From NCBI RefSeq assembly GCF_902459765.1, contig NZ_CABPSP010000019.1:54135-118134 (forward strand): 64,000 nt of DNA, in the 5' to 3' direction. Positions 56,664-64,000 of this stretch are shown piece by piece (positions within the stretch are counted from its first letter, which is position 1; each line of letters begins with the position of its first letter). Below the pieces are notes generated by a model. That model worked only from the letters and a program-made list of their open reading frames with translations. It ran no database searches and had not been told where the DNA came from. Origin of the DNA: Pandoraea anapnoica. Its GTDB lineage: Bacteria; Pseudomonadota; Gammaproteobacteria; Burkholderiales; Burkholderiaceae. A program made the position numbers and the translations under genes.

Positions 56664-57998
56664 TTAGAGCAGCGGTTGCCGCGAGCGGTCCTTGAGCATC
56701 AGGATCGTGACGAGGCCCACGGCTGCGCCGAACAGACCGTAGTAGACGACGGCGAGCTTGTCGCCCGTCCAGCCGATGAGCAGCGTTGCGATGGCACCGG
56801 CGAAGCCGCCGAAGATCATCACGGCGAAGTTGTAGCCGATGGCCATCGACGTGGCACGCACACGCGACGGGAACAGTTCGCACACGAAGGCGCAATACGA
56901 TCCCTGGAACAGCCCGAGCGAGAGCATCAGGCAGCATTGCACGAAGATCAGCATCGGGAGCGTCGGCACGTGGCTGACGGCGAGGAACAGCGGATACGCG
57001 ATGATCAGGCTGATGAGCGCGGAGGCGGTCATCGGCTTCTTACGGCCGATGGCGTCCGAGATGCGGCCCGAGGCGAACGTCCCCACGATGTAGGCGACGG
57101 CCGCGCACAACGACGCGATCACGCTGCTCTTGAAGGGGATGCCCAGCGACTTCGTCGCGTAGCTCGGCATGTAGTAGTAGAAGATGTACGTGCCGATGGT
57201 GCCGTACACCGTGAGGCCGAAGCCCGCCACCACCTGACGCCAGTGCTGCGTGACCGATTCGATGAACGGCGAGCGCTTTTCGGCGTCTTGCTTGCGGGCG
57301 TCCTTGAAGACCGGCGATTCATCCAGACGCGAGCGCACATAGAGACCGACCGGCACGATCAGCAGACCGATGACGAACGGAATGCGCCAGCCGAACGCGT
57401 CGATCTGTTCCGGCGTGAGGGTTTGTGTGATGCCGACGGACACGATGGCACCGAGCAGCATGCTGCACGCCTGCGCGATCATCTGGAAGCTGCCGTACAC
57501 GCCACGACGCTCGACCGGCGCGTGCTCGACGAGGAATGCCGTGGCACTCCCCACTTCGCCGCCTGCGGAGAAGCCCTGAAGGAAGCGACCGATGAGCATG
57601 AGTACCGGAGCGGCCATGCCGATTTGCGCGTACGTCGGCGCAAAGGCGATGACGGCGACGCCTAGCGCCATGACGGTAATCGTCAGGAGCAGTGCGGCCT
57701 TTCGTCCGTGTTTGTCGGCGTAAGCGCCCAGCACGATGCCACCGAGCGGACGCGTCAGGAAGCCGACGCCGAACGTCGTCCATGCCGCAAGCAATGCGGC
57801 AGTGGGGTTGTCGCTGGGGAAGAACTGACGTGCGATGTTCGCGGCGAAGAAGGTGAAGACGGTGAAGTCGAACCATTCGAGCGCATTGCCGACGGTGGAC
57901 ACCGCAATGACCTTGACGTCGATGCGTTTGCCCGATCGCTCGGTTTGCGCGGTATTCGCGGTGTTCGAGGCGCTGTCGCGCCCGACCGAAACTTCCAT
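56664..57998 (-). CDS. MFS transporter, metabolite:H+ symporter (MHS) type
   Basis: A 444-residue carrier with 12 helices. The opening KVIAVSTVGNALEWFDFTVFTFFAANIARQFFPSDNPTAALL and TRPLGGIVLGAYADKHGRKAAL match the MHS family (proline/betaine, alpha-ketoglutarate, shikimate permeases). Substrate not assignable. It is 155 bases upstream of the M20 gene on the same strand, and divergent from the LysR gene, which likely controls it. Confidence 0.93.
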   Translation of the reverse strand: MEVSVGRDSASNTANTAQTERSGKRIDVKVIAVSTVGNALEWFDFTVFTFFAANIARQFFPSDNPTAALLAAWTTFGVGFLTRPLGGIVLGAYADKHGRKAALLLTITVMALGVAVIAFAPTYAQIGMAAPVLMLIGRFLQGFSAGGEVGSATAFLVEHAPVERRGVYGSFQMIAQACSMLLGAIVSVGITQTLTPEQIDAFGWRIPFVIGLLIVPVGLYVRSRLDESPVFKDARKQDAEKRSPFIESVTQHWRQVVAGFGLTVYGTIGTYIFYYYMPSYATKSLGIPFKSSVIASLCAAVAYIVGTFASGRISDAIGRKKPMTASALISLIIAYPLFLAVSHVPTLPMLIFVQCCLMLSLGLFQGSYCAFVCELFPSRVRATSMAIGYNFAVMIFGGFAGAIATLLIGWTGDKLAVVYYGLFGAAVGLVTILMLKDRSRQPLL

Positions 57999-58105
57999 GG
58001 GGATACTCCTCTTCTATGAAGTGTTTTCGTGGCAAGCCGACCGCACTCGCTTCGCCCCATTCTGCTTGTGCCAAAAAACCAATAAAAGCTAGAATTTGTG
58101 ATTCG

Positions 58106-58126
58106 TCATCGCAAGTTTTTTGATGA
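58106..58126. promoter_or_regulatory. LysR-type regulator box (T-N11-A)
   Basis: TCATC, an 11-base spacer and GATGA form a perfect inverted repeat of the T-N11-A type, between the divergent LysR and MHS genes. Confidence 0.65.
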
Positions 58127-58198
58127 ATTGAGGGTTGTTCTCGACGGCCCCATCCTGGGATTTCTTCCTAATATTCAGACGCTTAGCGTGAGTTACCC

Positions 58199-59071
58199 AT
58201 GAGCAACCTGCGATTTATGCGGACTTTTGCGGCGGTCGCGAGATACGGATCGTTCGCTTCGGCAGCCGAACATCTCGCCATGACCCAATCGGCGGTCAGC
58301 ATGCAAATGCGCGCGCTGGAGGAGGAATTCGACCATCCGCTGTTCGACCGCGTGGGACGCTCCGTCGCCCTCAATGCGATGGGACGGCTGCTGCTGCCGC
58401 ACGCGGAGCAGTTGCTTGCGCAGTACCAAACGATGCGCACGCTGGCCGCAGGCATCGAATCGACCGCCGGGCCGGTGACGATTGGTGCAGTGGAGTCGGC
58501 GGTGAGTGCGCTAGCGCGCGCGGTGTCGCAGATCAAGCACGCACAGCCACATCTGGAGATATCGATTCAGACGGCACGGTCGATTGAGCTGACCGCGAAG
58601 CTCGACGCCGGGGAGATCGATTGCGCAGTACTGGTGGAACCGTCGGGAAGACGTCCGGCAGGGGTGCGGTGGACGCCGTTGTATCGGGAGCCGTTGGTAC
58701 TGCTGGCGTCGTCGGCGTTGAAGTCTTCGTCGGTGGCGAAGTTGCTGGAGACAGAGCGGTTTCTGCGGTTTGATCGGACGCAGCGGACTGGGGCGTTGAT
58801 TGATCGCGCGGTGAGACGTCAGCACGTGAAGGTCAGCGACTTTCTGGAGCTGTCGTCCATCGAGGGGATCGTGGCGCTGGTGCGGCAACGCGTCGGCGTG
58901 GCAGTGGTGCCGATGCTGAGAAGTGCATCATGGGCGCACGAAGATGCCTTGCGTGTGATTCCTCTGCCCGGGGTGACGGAGCAACGGAGTATCGGACTGC
59001 TGGAGCGGACGCGACACGATAAGGCTGGGATTACGGCGGCGATTGCGCAGCAGGTGATGGCGCAGGGGTGA
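58199..59071 (+). CDS. LysR family transcriptional regulator
   Basis: The 290-residue protein has a typical LysR winged HTH in the first 60 residues (FMRTFAAVARYGSFASAAEHLAMTQSAVSMQMRALEEEFDHPLFDR) and a substrate-binding domain of two lobes (residues about 90-290). It is transcribed divergently from the MHS-M20-DUF2817 genes, the usual position of a LysR activator, with a T-N11-A box in between. Confidence 0.93.
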   Translation: MSNLRFMRTFAAVARYGSFASAAEHLAMTQSAVSMQMRALEEEFDHPLFDRVGRSVALNAMGRLLLPHAEQLLAQYQTMRTLAAGIESTAGPVTIGAVESAVSALARAVSQIKHAQPHLEISIQTARSIELTAKLDAGEIDCAVLVEPSGRRPAGVRWTPLYREPLVLLASSALKSSSVAKLLETERFLRFDRTQRTGALIDRAVRRQHVKVSDFLELSSIEGIVALVRQRVGVAVVPMLRSASWAHEDALRVIPLPGVTEQRSIGLLERTRHDKAGITAAIAQQVMAQG

Positions 59072-59203
59072 GGGGGGACGGTAGCGATTGAAACTCCAGA
59101 GCAAAACCGGATCGAGTGTCATTGCAAGATCCTTTTCTTATCACTTCCGGGAAAGCGTCACAGCAAGTCTACGTTGAAGCGCTATCACTCTTGCGCGAGC
59201 GTC
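59072..59203. other. Short gap between LysR gene and the CDI region
   Basis: No gene or clear structure is seen. From here to the window end the DNA is less GC-rich than the catabolic region. Confidence 0.5.
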
Positions 59204-59404
59204 TTAAGGCAACAAATTAGACGCCATCGTGACCTCCAATTTGAACCTCAGCATCATCAATATTTCTGTACCTGTAGACCCTTCCATCACGGCAGATCTT
59301 ATGCTGTTTGCCTCCACCGACAGGCCAGAACCTTCGAGAATTTGCGAAATTGCGAGCGCCTCGACGTTCCCAACGCAGCACTCAGAACGGCCAATCCGTT
59401 GCAT
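59204..59404 (-). CDS. Small possible gene after the second immunity gene
   Basis: A 66-codon frame begins at ATG 59404, two bases after the immunity stop, and reads MQRIGRSECCVGNVEALAIS... to ...MLRFKLEVTMASNLLP. It is mostly helical-looking and not a shadow of another gene. It could be a small immunity protein or a remnant of a displaced cassette. No independent ribosome binding site was verified. Confidence 0.4.
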   Translation of the reverse strand: MQRIGRSECCVGNVEALAISQILEGSGLSVEANSIRSAVMEGSTGTEILMMLRFKLEVTMASNLLP

Positions 59405-59406
59405 GC

Positions 59407-60003
59407 CTAATCGGCATCGGCTACCGCGTAGTTCCCTATCAAGCCTTTTCGCCAGCTGTCGATCAATCGATTAAACGGAAATAAAGGATGCTCCCCTCCC
59501 GCAATCAACGTCTCGATCGGTCTTGCGCCGAGCAGACGAAGGGCTTGTTGGCCTACTACAGACGTGATCGGCTCGCGAGAAGCAATCACGCCAATGTCGT
59601 TACTTTTTTCACAATAAATACACCACCCGCCCACGTCTGAAGCGCATGCATAACTATCAACGTTATACAACCACCCCTTCGCCGGACCTTCCCCAATCAA
59701 AGACAGTCGATACGAATCTCCCGTTACCTCTCCATCGAAAAATATCGGAGATATATTCTCAAAACCAAGAGACCTTGCCTCATCTATATTTACTAAAGAT
59801 GCAGCATTTGACTGCTCGCACCTCAACAACGCTGAAATCACCTCGGTGAATTCCACGGAAAACATTGCATCCGATTCGAAGAATAGAAATTCCCCCCATT
59901 TTCCGAGAAAAACATTTTCTGGCAATTTTTTCCCAAAGTCGACTAATCCTACAATCATATTCAGAGAATCTCGCTGAGACTCCTTTTGATTTTTCTTATC
60001 CAT
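59407..60003 (-). CDS. Putative CdiI immunity protein for the orphan toxin cassette
   Basis: The 198-residue protein starts MDKKNQKESQRDSLNMIV with AGGAAG upstream and is 11 bases downstream of the orphan toxin stop. It is AT-richer than its surroundings. No known domain was recognised (sequence such as GKWGEFLFFESDAMFSVEFTEV and GWCIYCEKSNDIGVIASREP). Immunity function is inferred from position directly after a CdiA-CT. Immunity proteins of this class bind and neutralise the cognate toxin in the cytoplasm. Confidence 0.65.
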   Translation of the reverse strand: MDKKNQKESQRDSLNMIVGLVDFGKKLPENVFLGKWGEFLFFESDAMFSVEFTEVISALLRCEQSNAASLVNIDEARSLGFENISPIFFDGEVTGDSYRLSLIGEGPAKGWLYNVDSYACASDVGGWCIYCEKSNDIGVIASREPITSVVGQQALRLLGARPIETLIAGGEHPLFPFNRLIDSWRKGLIGNYAVADAD

Positions 60004-60014
60004 GCCGCTTCCTT

Positions 60015-62398
60015 TCATTGTGGATTCATTAGGGAGAATTTTGCCCTCACCCCTCCTACTCCGTTGAACATCGCCCCAGCTTCTCCGGTGCTAGTGCGAA
60101 TGTACGTCGTGTATGTCGAAGTTCCATTTGTCATAACGGTAAACGGTCCGTTTGTACCTACCCCTTGGCTCGTTACCTTGTAACCATTTGAGATCAAATT
60201 CTGTTCAAACTGTTTTGCCGTTAGGTTTGTGCTGACGTTCAGATATCTACTCCCTTGCGCCGTATTTGACGTATCCCAAACTGATGTCGGACCATCGCCG
60301 GAGTTTATCCATTTCCCGACTGCCGCCCCCGTCCCCTTAGCGATTCCGATCGACAACAGGAACGACGCAAGCCCCCCGAAGTCCGGATCGTCATAGGCAA
60401 GTTTGTACTTATCGAGGAACGGCACATAGTCGGGGAATCCGGGCAGGGCACCGCCAAAGAAATTCGGAACGGCTTCGGCAATGCCAAGTCCAGCGTTCGC
60501 TGTGGCACGAACCGTATCTTTCACTGCGCTCGTGAACGTCCCGCACTCATGTCCTGGCGCGCACGCATTGTTTAGCGTTTCATTCTGCGCTGCTGTCGCC
60601 GCGGCGTTGGGATTTGCTCCAACCGCACCAGCTATCATTGCGCTCAAGAGCTGTGTGGCCGAAGCAATAATCGCTAACTGAGCTGGATCGGTGACACCTT
60701 TACCATTGGTCACCGCTCTCGCTATATCGTCCGCCACTAATGCCGATACCCCCGCACCGATGGCCCCCCCGCACATCCAGATCCGACAGCCGCACCTGCA
60801 GCGCATCCTAACACCGCATGCGCCCCAACATATCCCGTCTGTCCAAGCGTTTCGGCGCCAAGGGACCCGATCTGATACGCTAACGCTGCACTCAGATTGC
60901 TAACACCGCTAACCTTTAGCGCCTCAAGGAAACTCCCGCCTTGAATCGTCGATTGCACGCCTGCCTGAATAACAGATTGGCCGAGGATCGCTACACCTTG
61001 CGTGAGAGACAGACCCGCGGTAGTTGCACCAGCCTGACTCACTGCGCCATCTACGAAAGTCGGCTTCACGCCCGCGAGACTGGCCAGGCTATTGGGGGAC
61101 GCTGTCGTCGAGAACCCCAAACCGTCTGCGCTCGAATACGTGATCCCGTTCAACAACCCAGCCGTAACCGCCGCCGACAACCCCGTCTTCATTACTGAAC
61201 CGAAGTCCAGCGAGCCGGTGAACATCACTTGGGTGAGAGTCGAGCTAGCCATAGCCGTGAGCGCTGCGCTCGCCATCACGTTGCCTAGTCCACCCGCTAC
61301 GAATGTCGCGGCCGTCGTGCCCAGTTGGGCTGCGATCATTCCCGAGAACAGCGGGCCAAGGGCTGCGCCCGTCATGGCCGCTGCCATGATCATCCCGACC
61401 TGCTGAATCCCAAAGTTCCCGCCCTGCTTCACGAAATCCGTGTGCAGGTCGTTCTGCAGCGTCTGCTGGATGAAGTTGTCGCCCAGTTGTGCAGCTACGC
61501 CTGCGATAAACGCTTGCGTCGCGGCTTGATCGACTTGGCCGTTCGGGTCTAAGAGTTGGAGTGCGCCACCGATCTGGTTGAACTGGTCGACGTTGAGCGT
61601 CAACCCGCCCGCTGCAGCGCTCATGAAGCCGCCCGGCTGCACCATCGTGCCGGTGGTCTTCAGGTAACCCGCGTCCTTGATGTAGCTCCAGATTTCACCG
61701 ACGTCCACCACATTCGCGCGGTTCGTCAGCGTGCCCGTGTTCACCGTCAGCGTCCCGCCTGAGGTGATCGAGCCCGTATTGAGGATGCTGCCGCCTGTCG
61801 CCGTATTACCGAAGTTCAGCGACAGGTCATTGCTTGCGAGAATCTGCCCGCCTGCGGACAGCGCCGTGAAGTTCTCCGGCAGGTAAACCTGCGGCATTAG
61901 TGCGGTGACCGTCGGACATTTCGCATTACCCGTTGCAGCGCATCCCGGCTCCGGCACCGTCTGCTCGACGTACCACAGCATCGGTTGCGACAGCCCTGCG
62001 ATCTGCTCAGGCGTCAGGGCCTGACCCAACTGGATGTTGTTCGTCTTCGCGTACTCGACCGCATTGCCGTACATCACCAGCTTCTGCTGGTCGTTCACGC
62101 TCAACTGCGACGTGCTATCCGTCGACAACCCATTGATGAAGCTCGCCTTGCCCGTTTGCATCAGGGCGGCTTGCTGGAGTTGGATGGCCTCTTGCTGCGG
62201 AGAGAAGTAGAACGTCGTCGTGCTCGGTTGTAGCGACGCGGGCAAGTTCGAGATCAGCACTTGCGGGGTGACGGGATCGAGCGTTGCGCCCAATCCGCCG
62301 ACGACGTAGCTCGGGCCGTTCTGCTGGCCGGTGGCTCCCGTCAGGATCGACGAACCTGCGCCGCCCAAGCTCGCCGGGATCGGGCCTTGTGTATTACT
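60015..62398 (-). pseudogene. Orphan CdiA C-terminal cassette, no start codon, frameshifted at a G7 tract
   Basis: Reading on the minus strand from 62398: FHA-type hemagglutinin sequence (GGQILASNDLSLNFGNTATGG, LTNRANVVDVGEIW), a DUF637-like helical glycine/alanine region, then ...GSGCAGG. A 7-G tract at 60762-60768 shifts the frame; in frame 1 the protein ends after GPSVRGYRH. The continuing frame (60015-60806 region) gives AIGAGVSALVADD, then NACAPGHECG and the toxin C-terminus ending RAKFSLMNPQ. One additional G would restore a continuous frame. The segment after TGA 62401-62399 has no ATG of its own. It is therefore a silent donor cassette or a broken copy. Confidence 0.75.
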
Positions 62399-62416
62399 TC
62401 ATGATCTAGGGGGCAT

Positions 62417-62821
62417 CTAACAAAACTCAACGTCACAGTCAGTTAGCCGAACTTTTCTCCCATCAGAAATAACGAGGCAACTTCCACTTATGGACGCCAG
62501 CAGCAATCCTAAGTCTGCCGCGGCGGATTCAACATCTTTCCGCCACCCCTCGATATCGCCGTGGTAGCCAATAGCGTGAAAATGTTCTCCAGTCGGGATC
62601 TTGATCGTGCATCCTCTGTCGTTAACTCCGCCAAATTTTGCGTTGGGCGGATCGCATGATTCGGTCAAATTTCGAAACTGTCGCCTCAGCTTATTTTTCC
62701 CGTCATCGGAGAAGTAAATAAACTCAACCCCATCTACCGCTACCTCACCGGGAATTTTTCTTTCAGATGCCTTCTCCAAACGGCCACCCAATATCTTCTC
62801 TAAGTCACTCAACTTGTCCAT
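62417..62821 (-). CDS. Putative CdiI immunity protein for the CdiA toxin
   Basis: A 134-residue protein (MDKLSDLEKILGGRLEKASERKIPGEV...) following the toxin stop at 62834 by 12 bases, with AGAGGAAC before ATG 62821. It is cytosolic in style with no known motif recognised. Position directly after a CdiA-CT is the basis for the immunity call. It is followed by the orphan cassette 18 bases on. Confidence 0.65.
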   Translation of the reverse strand: MDKLSDLEKILGGRLEKASERKIPGEVAVDGVEFIYFSDDGKNKLRRQFRNLTESCDPPNAKFGGVNDRGCTIKIPTGEHFHAIGYHGDIEGWRKDVESAAADLGLLLASISGSCLVISDGRKVRLTDCDVEFC

Positions 62822-62833
62822 AGTTCCTCTACC

Positions 62834-64000
62834 TTACTTCACCGGTGTAATTACGAATTTGAAATTTTTCACTCCACCCTCGACAAATACTTTTGTGTAG
62901 TAGTTAGCTAACTCCACGCTGTTGGTGTGGTATACCACGCCCCCCTCGAAAGCCGACGCGTAACTCTTTGCTTGGGCAAGCATACGCTGCTGCTCAGCCT
63001 TCGCCCACGAAGTTCCACCGATCGGGCTTTCCGGATTCCGGATGGAACTCGCCCAATCATCAGCAAATTTTGCTTCCACCGCCGTAAATCGACCATTAAT
63101 CTTCGCAACGTCGTCGGCAACTCCGTTAACCCTCACGCCGTCCACTATGGTCGTAAATTGCCGTTCCTGGAATGTCGCGTTGTCGTACAGTTGCCTGACC
63201 CCTTTCTCATAGCTTTGAGACTTGTCAATAGCGCGATTGCCGGATACGGATACAGCATCAGTGGTCGGCTTAGTTTGCGGATTCCCTCCCTCACTATTGC
63301 CGCTCGAAAATGTCCAATTACTAGGTGGCGGAGAAGACGGTGGAACCAACGCTCCTAATATGGCAGCGACCACGCATCCAACCGGGCCTCCTGCCAAGCA
63401 TCTCAGAGCAACTGCAGCTGTCACCGGGGACGGTGCACTAGGCCCATTATTGCGCGGGCCGTCGGTCGAATCAATTTGACGGTTAGGATCAGACTCTGCC
63501 TTGTTGGCATCCCTACTCCCGATCGAAAAGAAGTTCCGAAGCCATTGATCTGGGCCTTGAGCTAACAAGTTGTCTACGGCAAAGAAGACGCCGCCATTCT
63601 TCGCCGCATCTTCCAGGTGCTTTGACGTTTTGGAATCGTTGTTCAACGCCTGGTTCTGTGCCCAGAACGCTCCAGCATTCGCGTCTGCTCCCGCTGCCCC
63701 CGACAGCCCCGCTCCCAGCAACCCAGTTAGCATTGAGAGTGCGGCCAACTGCCCGTCGTTGAGCGGCGCACCGTTAGGGTCGATTCCTTTAATGAAGTCT
63801 GGCGTGAATGCTGCACTTGCTGCCGCACCGATTGCACCACCTGCGCATCCATTTCCGGAAGCCGCGCTTCCCGCGCACCCCAGTGCCGCGTGTGCCGCAA
63901 TAGAAAGGATGTTCTTGCTTAGCCCGTCTCCAAATAGACCGTCGGCTTTCGCCTCGCCGATCTGGAACGCCAACGCTGCGCCAAGGTTGCTGATTCCACT
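62834..64000 (-). CDS. CdiA-type toxin, C-terminal part (partial) with nuclease-like toxin
   Basis: The frame is open to the window edge, so this is the 3' end of a much longer gene. It includes SNLGAALAFQIGEAK, GCAGSAASGNGCAGGAIGAAASAAF (homologous to the orphan cassette), a pre-toxin region and a toxin domain at the end: GVRVNGVADDVAKINGRFTAVEAKFADDW, where the D...EXK pattern recalls PD-(D/E)XK nucleases. CdiA proteins deliver such domains into neighbouring cells on contact. The residual toxin call is from motif resemblance only. Confidence 0.75.
   Translation of the reverse strand, partial: SGISNLGAALAFQIGEAKADGLFGDGLSKNILSIAAHAALGCAGSAASGNGCAGGAIGAAASAAFTPDFIKGIDPNGAPLNDGQLAALSMLTGLLGAGLSGAAGADANAGAFWAQNQALNNDSKTSKHLEDAAKNGGVFFAVDNLLAQGPDQWLRNFFSIGSRDANKAESDPNRQIDSTDGPRNNGPSAPSPVTAAVALRCLAGGPVGCVVAAILGALVPPSSPPPSNWTFSSGNSEGGNPQTKPTTDAVSVSGNRAIDKSQSYEKGVRQLYDNATFQERQFTTIVDGVRVNGVADDVAKINGRFTAVEAKFADDWASSIRNPESPIGGTSWAKAEQQRMLAQAKSYASAFEGGVVYHTNSVELANYYTKVFVEGGVKNFKFVITPVK

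Noticed and set aside
60737-60806. Programmed frameshift in the orphan toxin cassette
   Set aside because: A plain G7 run without the features of a known slippery site and with no upstream start codon is better explained by decay, slippage or a sequencing error.

Overview
High-GC, densely coded chromosomal segment of a Burkholderiales bacterium, most likely Burkholderiaceae and plausibly Pandoraea. The genus is an inference from protein style and from the prfA-prmC-grxD-ubiX order; no search could be run. Most of the window is core-like. Accessory DNA is suggested at a lone UvrD-type helicase (41.4-43.6 kb) and at the right edge (59.1-64 kb).

Layout. 1-2.6 kb: translation termination and cofactor genes (prfA tail, prmC, grxD, ubiX) and a VOC protein. 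2.9-4.8 kb: small envelope proteins, including a 38-residue lipoprotein, and a probable sigma-54-driven small RNA of about 80 nt. 4.8-9.8 kb: a signalling operon (PAS-PAS-MCP, CheR, CheD, triple-CheW) with no CheA, CheB or CheY. 9.9-20.8 kb: patatin lipase with 3-hydroxybutyrate dehydrogenase, ettA, ferredoxin, MazG-like pyrophosphohydrolase, metallophosphoesterase, acylphosphatase, GNAT, a TTG-initiated IF-1, a CBS-pair protein, an MFS carrier and a glycine-zipper lipoprotein.

21.0-35.9 kb: an exopolysaccharide locus with divergent blocks. WcaJ-type initiating transferase, WecG-family glycosyltransferase, GMC oxidoreductase plus NAD-dependent epimerase, flippase, GH44 hydrolase, Wzy-like polymerase, short Wza-like exporter, Wzc-like copolymerase without a working P-loop, DUF6492 transferase and acyltransferase. 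These fit a Wzx/Wzy-type pathway: initiation on undecaprenyl phosphate, extension, flipping, polymerisation and export, with a secreted glycanase. 36.3-36.5 kb: tRNA-Glu and tRNA-Ala in one transcript. 36.7-41.2 kb: four co-directional genes for exported proteins, two resembling the flagellar accessory protein FlgT.

43.6-49.3 kb: CreA, then an AcoR-type sigma-54 activator divergent from an aldehyde dehydrogenase with a -24/-12 promoter, followed by an iron alcohol dehydrogenase: a probable alcohol/aldehyde oxidation module. 49.5-59.1 kb: a catabolic region with three MFS carriers, a racemase-family protein lacking its cysteines, an RpiR regulator with an adjacent TGAAA/TTTCA operator candidate, two metallohydrolases and a LysR regulator with a good T-N11-A box. 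59.2-64 kb (minus strand): tail of a CdiA-type contact-dependent inhibition locus, with a toxin C-terminus and immunity gene, then an orphan CdiA-CT cassette without a start codon and with a frameshift at a G7 tract, its immunity gene, and possibly one further small gene.
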